Part shown: piece after piece, positions 28,001 to 32,128 of the stretch
Numbering within the stretch: position 1 is the first letter of the stretch
Layout: every line of letters begins with the position of its first letter
Assembly: GCA_021820665.1 (NCBI GenBank)
Contig: JAKADK010000032.1
Location: forward strand, 1-32,128
Length of the DNA stretch: 32,128 nt
Origin: Actinomycetes bacterium
Lineage (GTDB): Bacteria; Actinomycetota; Acidimicrobiia; Acidimicrobiales; RAAP-2
Direction of reading: 5' to 3'
Notes under the pieces: model-generated
Databases searched by the model: none
Told to the model about the DNA's origin: nothing
What the model saw: the letters and a program-made list of their open reading frames with translations, nothing else
Program-made: the position numbers and the translations under genes

Positions 28001-29649
28001 CGAGGGTGGGCAGCTGCCGGGCACGAAGGTCTACCCCTGGATCGCGAAGACCCGCTTCTCCACCGCCGGGGTCGGGCTCATCTCGCCGCCGCCGCACCAC
28101 GACATCTACTCCATCGAGGACATCGCCCAGCTCATCCACGATCTCAAGTCCGCCAACCCGAAGGCACGGATCCACGTGAAGCTGGTTGCCGAGGTGGGGG
28201 TGGGAACGGTGGCGGCCGGCGTGGCCAAGGCCCACTCCGACGTCGTGCTCATCTCCGGGCACGACGGGGGGACCGGGGCCTCCCCGCTCACCTCTCTCAA
28301 GCACGCCGGCATCCCCTGGGAGCTGGGTCTGGCCGAGACCCAGCAGACCCTGCTCGCCAACGACCTGCGCGACCGGATCGTGGTGCAGGTCGACGGGCAG
28401 ATGAAGACCGGCCGGGACGTGGTGATCGGCGCCCTGCTCGGCGCCGAGGAGTACGGCTTCGCCTCTGCTCCTCTCGTGGTGTCCGGTTGCGTGATGATGC
28501 GCGTCTGCCACCTCGACACCTGCCCCGTCGGGATCGCCACCCAGAACCCCGAGCTGCGCCGGCGGTTCACCGGGAAGCCCGAGTTCGTCGAGACGTTCTT
28601 CGAGTACGTCGCCGAAGAGGTGCGGGAGCACCTCGCCGCGCTGGGGCTGCGGTCGCTCGACGAGGCGATCGGTCGGGTCGATCTACTGGAGGCGGCCGAG
28701 GCCGTCGACCACTGGAAGGCCTCCGGGCTCGACCTCTCGGCCATCCTGACAGAGCCGGAGATACCCGCCGGGGCGGCACGCCGGTGCGTGACGAGCCAGG
28801 ACCACGGCCTGGAGCGGGCGCTCGACCATGCCTTCCTCGAGCCGTGCCGACCGGCCATCGAGCGCGGCCAACGGGTGGCGGCGTCGATGAGGATCACCAA
28901 CGTCGACCGCACGGTGGGGACCCTGCTCGGTCACGAGATCACCGCCCGGCACGGTGCCGCCGGACTACCCGACGGCACCATCGAGCTCACGTTCCATGGA
29001 TCGGCCGGGCAGAGCTTCGGCGCCTTCGTGCCGCGCGGTGTGACCATGGAGTTGGTGGGCGACGCCAACGACTACCTGGGCAAGGGGCTGTCAGGTGGCA
29101 GGATCATCGTGCGCCCTCCCGACGAGTCCCCCTTCGTCGCCGAGGACAACATCATCGCCGGCAACGTCATCCTCTACGGGGCGACGTCGGGGGAGGTCTT
29201 CATCCGGGGACAGGTGGGGGAGCGCTTCTGCGTCCGCAACTCGGGGGCCGTGGCCGTCGTCGAGGGTGTCGGCGACCACGGCTGTGAGTACATGACCGGC
29301 GGACGGGTGGTCGTCCTCGGCCCGACCGGCCGCAACTTCGGGGCGGGGATGTCCGGGGGCGTGGCCTATGTCTACGACCCCGATGACCGGTTCGCCGGCC
29401 TGTGCAACACCGAGCTGGTCGACCTCGAGCCCCTGACCCCCGACGATCACGTGTGGTTGAAGGACCGGCTGACGCTCCACGAGCGGGCAACCGGATCGGC
29501 GGTGGCCGCTCGCGTCCTCGGCGACTGGGACGCCACCACCTCGGTCATGGTGAAGGTGATGCCGCGGGACTACCGGCGGGTGCTCCAGGCGACCGAACGC
29601 GCCGTGGCCCAGGGCCGCCCGATCGACGAGGTCGTCATGGAGGCGTCCC

Positions 29650-29657
<8 letters not shown>
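25014..29657 (+). CDS. gltB: Glutamate synthase large subunit
   Basis: Transfers the amide nitrogen of glutamine to 2-oxoglutarate, giving two glutamates. The 1547-aa protein has a class II glutamine amidotransferase domain from Cys53 ([14 protein letters not shown]), so a ~52-residue propeptide would be removed. [28 protein letters not shown] and [14 protein letters not shown] follow. The FMN/synthase domain includes [51 protein letters not shown] and [14 protein letters not shown]. The 3Fe-4S ligands are Cys1159, Cys1165 and Cys1170 ([15 protein letters not shown]). A GxGxG beta-helix ends the protein. GGAG at 25003-25006 with 7-nt spacing fixes ATG 25014. TTGGGC (24958) and GAAGAT (24982) or TACCAT (24939) are possible promoter elements. 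It overlaps gltD by 8 nt. Confidence 0.97.
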
Positions 29658-31158
<1,501 letters not shown>

Positions 31159-31305
31159 GGGCCGACTGCTCGGTCGCTCCGGCGCGAAGAAACTCCGGGC
31201 ACGCCCGAGCATGCCAGAGCACGCCCGAGCTGCGTTTCGCTCAGCCCGGCCGGGACGTCGGCATCCGGATGCGCCCGTGTGGTCCTCGTGGTGGCCCGAT
31301 CCCCC

Positions 31306-31430
31306 ATGACCGGCACCGTCTCGTCGAGACCACTGCTCTACAGCCTGCCTCGTCGCGCTGGTGGTGCTGCTCGGCGCGTGCAGCTCGCAGACGACGGCCC
31401 CACCCGACAAGAACGGGTGCGAAGATCGCC
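31306..31430 (+). pseudogene. Frameshifted lipoprotein signal-peptide fragment
   Basis: ATG 31306 begins MTGTVSSRPLLYS, and one base later in another frame comes a perfect lipobox segment, CLVALVVLLGACSSQTTAPP (from 31346). Joining the frames by dropping one base near 31345 gives a standard lipoprotein signal peptide. No start codon precedes the lipobox in its own frame, because TGA lies at 31307. The mature domain is not recognisable. It is either a pseudogene or a sequencing error. The rest of the gap from 31159 holds only a 12-bp direct repeat (GCACGCCCGAGC at 31199 and 31219). Confidence 0.4.
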
Positions 31431-31514
31431 CGAGGGCCTTGTCCTCTGGCTCGGCGAAGCGGATGTGGGCGCGCTGGACCGCGCCGTGCTCGAAGAGGAG
31501 CGCGCGATGGGAAC

Positions 31515-31736
31515 GATGGCCTGATCCGGGCCGCCGCGCATGCGGCCGAACTCTTGCTCACGGAGTTTGTCCCACAAGCTGCACGGGCGTCAGCCACCGA
31601 CACGCTGGCTGAGCGAGATCATGTGGTGCTCGATCCCGAGACCTGGGACCGGCTCGATGTCCGCGTCGCTGAGCGAGGGAAGCGAAGCGCGAAGGTGGCG
31701 GTTTTGTGCACCCGGCCGACTTCGTCGCAGGATTGA
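31515..31736 (+). pseudogene. Remnant of a DUF1778 (TacA-type) antitoxin
   Basis: The frame reads DGLIRAAAHAAELLLTEFVP, QAARASATDTLAERDHVVLD, PETWDRLDVRV and ends ...CTRPTSSQD with TGA 31734-31736. This matches the middle and C-terminal part of DUF1778 antitoxins (LIxRAAxxxxxSLTEFVxxAA, LADRxxFxLDxxxWDxF, RPS at the end). In intact relatives this neutralises a GNAT toxin that acetylates charged tRNA. The N-terminal ribbon-helix-helix with its start codon is missing; upstream sequence in this frame is Arg-rich and lacks a start. The next open frame resembles the partner toxin. Confidence 0.55.
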
Positions 31737-31855
31737 CCTCCCTGAGATCTCTCGAGCCTCGCGGAGAAGATCAGCTGCTCGACGGTTTCGACTCCTGCGA
31801 GAGTCCCCGTTTTTTCATAGTCGCGAGCGTCCCCAGCCTTTTCATGGTCGGATGA
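31733..31855 (+). pseudogene. N-terminal remnant of a GNAT (TacT-type) toxin
   Basis: A TTG at 31733 overlaps the antitoxin stop and opens LTSLRSLEPRGEDQLLDGFD followed by SCES. TacT-type toxins begin with a similar stretch ending in GFDCGExxLDxWL. The similarity stops after FDSCES, and the frame ends at TGA 31853-31855 without an acetyltransferase fold. The gene order (antitoxin then toxin, overlapping) supports the call; the match itself is short. Confidence 0.4.
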
Positions 31856-31878
31856 CGATTTCATGGTCGGATGACGAT
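31841..31878 (+). repeat. 19-bp tandem duplication
   Basis: TTCATGGTCGGATGACGAT occupies 31841-31859 and 31860-31878. The second copy supplies the stop codon of the nuclease fragment on the minus strand. A weaker echo, TTTTCATAGTCG, lies at 31812-31823. Confidence 0.9.
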
Positions 31879-31938
31879 CAGGTCGCCGTTGTCGGTCAGG
31901 TCGCCGTTGTCGGTCAGGTCGCCGTTGTCGGTCAGGTC
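31877..31938 (-). repeat. 18-bp tandem repeat inside the nuclease fragment
   Basis: GTCAGGTCGCCGTTGTCG repeats at 31877 (first base A), 31895 and 31913, with a partial fourth copy from 31931. On the minus strand, in the nuclease frame, each unit encodes DLTDNG, so an original single DLTDNG has been triplicated in frame. Confidence 0.9.
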
Positions 31939-32022
31939 CAGCCGGTCGATGATCCCACGCAGGCGCACGCCGTCCGTGTCCGCCTCGGTTCGACCGTCCA
32001 CGTCCCGTCGGTGCCATCGGTG

Positions 32023-32128
32023 AGGACAGGGAGGGCGGTGAGGACAGGGAGGACAGGGAGGACAGGGAGGACAGGGAGGACAGGGAGGACAGGGAGGACA
32101 GGGAGGACAGGGAGGACAGGGAGGACAG
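32023..32128 (+). repeat. 9-bp minisatellite running off the window
   Basis: AGGACAGGG is present once at 32023-32031, then a degenerate unit, then nine perfect copies from 32041 to 32121 and 7 bases of a tenth at the window end. The true length is unknown. Confidence 0.95.

Larger units (their letters stand above)
31861..32128 (-). pseudogene. Fragment of a RecB-family PD-(D/E)XK nuclease, truncated at the 3' side
   Basis: On the minus strand a frame open from the window edge reads ...RRDVDGRTEADTD, then GVRLRGIIDRLDLTDNGDL, two further TDNGDL units, IVIRP and TGA (31863 to 31861). GxxLRGIIDRLDL..GDLxV is the motif II region of RecB-like exonucleases, where the Asp of IDRLD is a metal ligand. 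It should be followed by a VTDYKTG-type motif III, which is absent. The segment before it is low-complexity Pro-Cys-Pro from the 9-bp repeats, so the upstream part is probably also damaged. Intact relatives act in DNA repair. Confidence 0.5.

Noticed and set aside
24756..28631. 1291-codon open frame on the minus strand
   Set aside because: It lies opposite gltB, which has all family motifs and metal ligands. Long antisense frames are expected at this GC content, and the translation resembles no protein family.
31199..31230. Direct repeat GCACGCCCGAGC twice as an operator
   Set aside because: It is followed only by broken genes, and 12-bp GC-rich repeats are common here.
31236..31618. Inverted repeat TCGCTCAGCC / GGCTGAGCGA as insertion-sequence ends
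   Set aside because: Only 10 bp match, no transposase lies between, no target duplication is visible, and similar GCTGAGCGAG words recur nearby by chance.

Overview
The window is about 32 kb of very GC-rich DNA. The gene content points to Actinomycetota. The block pgsA - sugar-phosphate guanylyltransferase - gcvH - garA-like FHA gene - merR - DUF151 follows the same order as the Mycobacterium tuberculosis segment from pgsA2 (Rv1822) to gcvH-garA-Rv1828-Rv1829. KorAB, the DUF1015 protein, the low-complexity TPR protein and the frequent leaderless starts suggest a deep-branching lineage such as Acidimicrobiia. That placement is inference; no rRNA is present to confirm it.

Layout from left to right. 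(1) Positions 1-1106 hold the 3' part of a TPR protein whose basic N-terminal tail contains a 75-bp tandem repeat. It is followed by class I fructose-bisphosphate aldolase (fbaB) and the 2-oxoglutarate:ferredoxin oxidoreductase genes korA-korB. (2) A DUF1015 gene (minus) diverges from a merR-type regulator, which is convergent with an MFS exporter. (3) Positions 9079-15168 are the conserved actinobacterial block pgsA, fused nucleotidyltransferase/phosphomannomutase-like gene, gcvH, zinc-ribbon GarA-like FHA protein, Rv1828-like MerR protein and DUF151. (4) Positions 15223-21348 hold a YhdH/AcuI-type reductase (minus) diverging from an S9 peptidase, a GT-C-like membrane glycosyltransferase, and two small membrane proteins on the minus strand. 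(5) Positions 21551-24807 are a thiamine (thiazole) operon thiO-thiS-thiG-thiD on the minus strand. (6) Positions 25014-31158 are glutamate synthase gltB-gltD. (7) Positions 31159-32128 are a gene graveyard: a frameshifted lipoprotein start, remnants of a TacA/TacT-type (DUF1778/GNAT) toxin-antitoxin pair, a truncated RecB-like PD-(D/E)XK nuclease fragment, and several short tandem repeats, one running off the window end.

The genes link mainly around 2-oxoglutarate and glutamate. KorAB oxidises 2-oxoglutarate, GltBD uses it to make glutamate, and a GarA-like protein is encoded between them; its actinobacterial relatives are phospho-switches controlling this node. The thiamine operon makes the thiazole of TPP, the cofactor of KorB. 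GcvH (glycine cleavage) and ThiO (glycine oxidase) both use glycine.

A striking regulatory pattern is that at least 13 genes have a TAnnnT -10 box only 6-10 nt upstream of the start codon and no Shine-Dalgarno sequence, as expected for leaderless mRNAs. I used this to choose several start codons. One such element appears to drive a 20-codon upstream ORF coupled to a merR gene.
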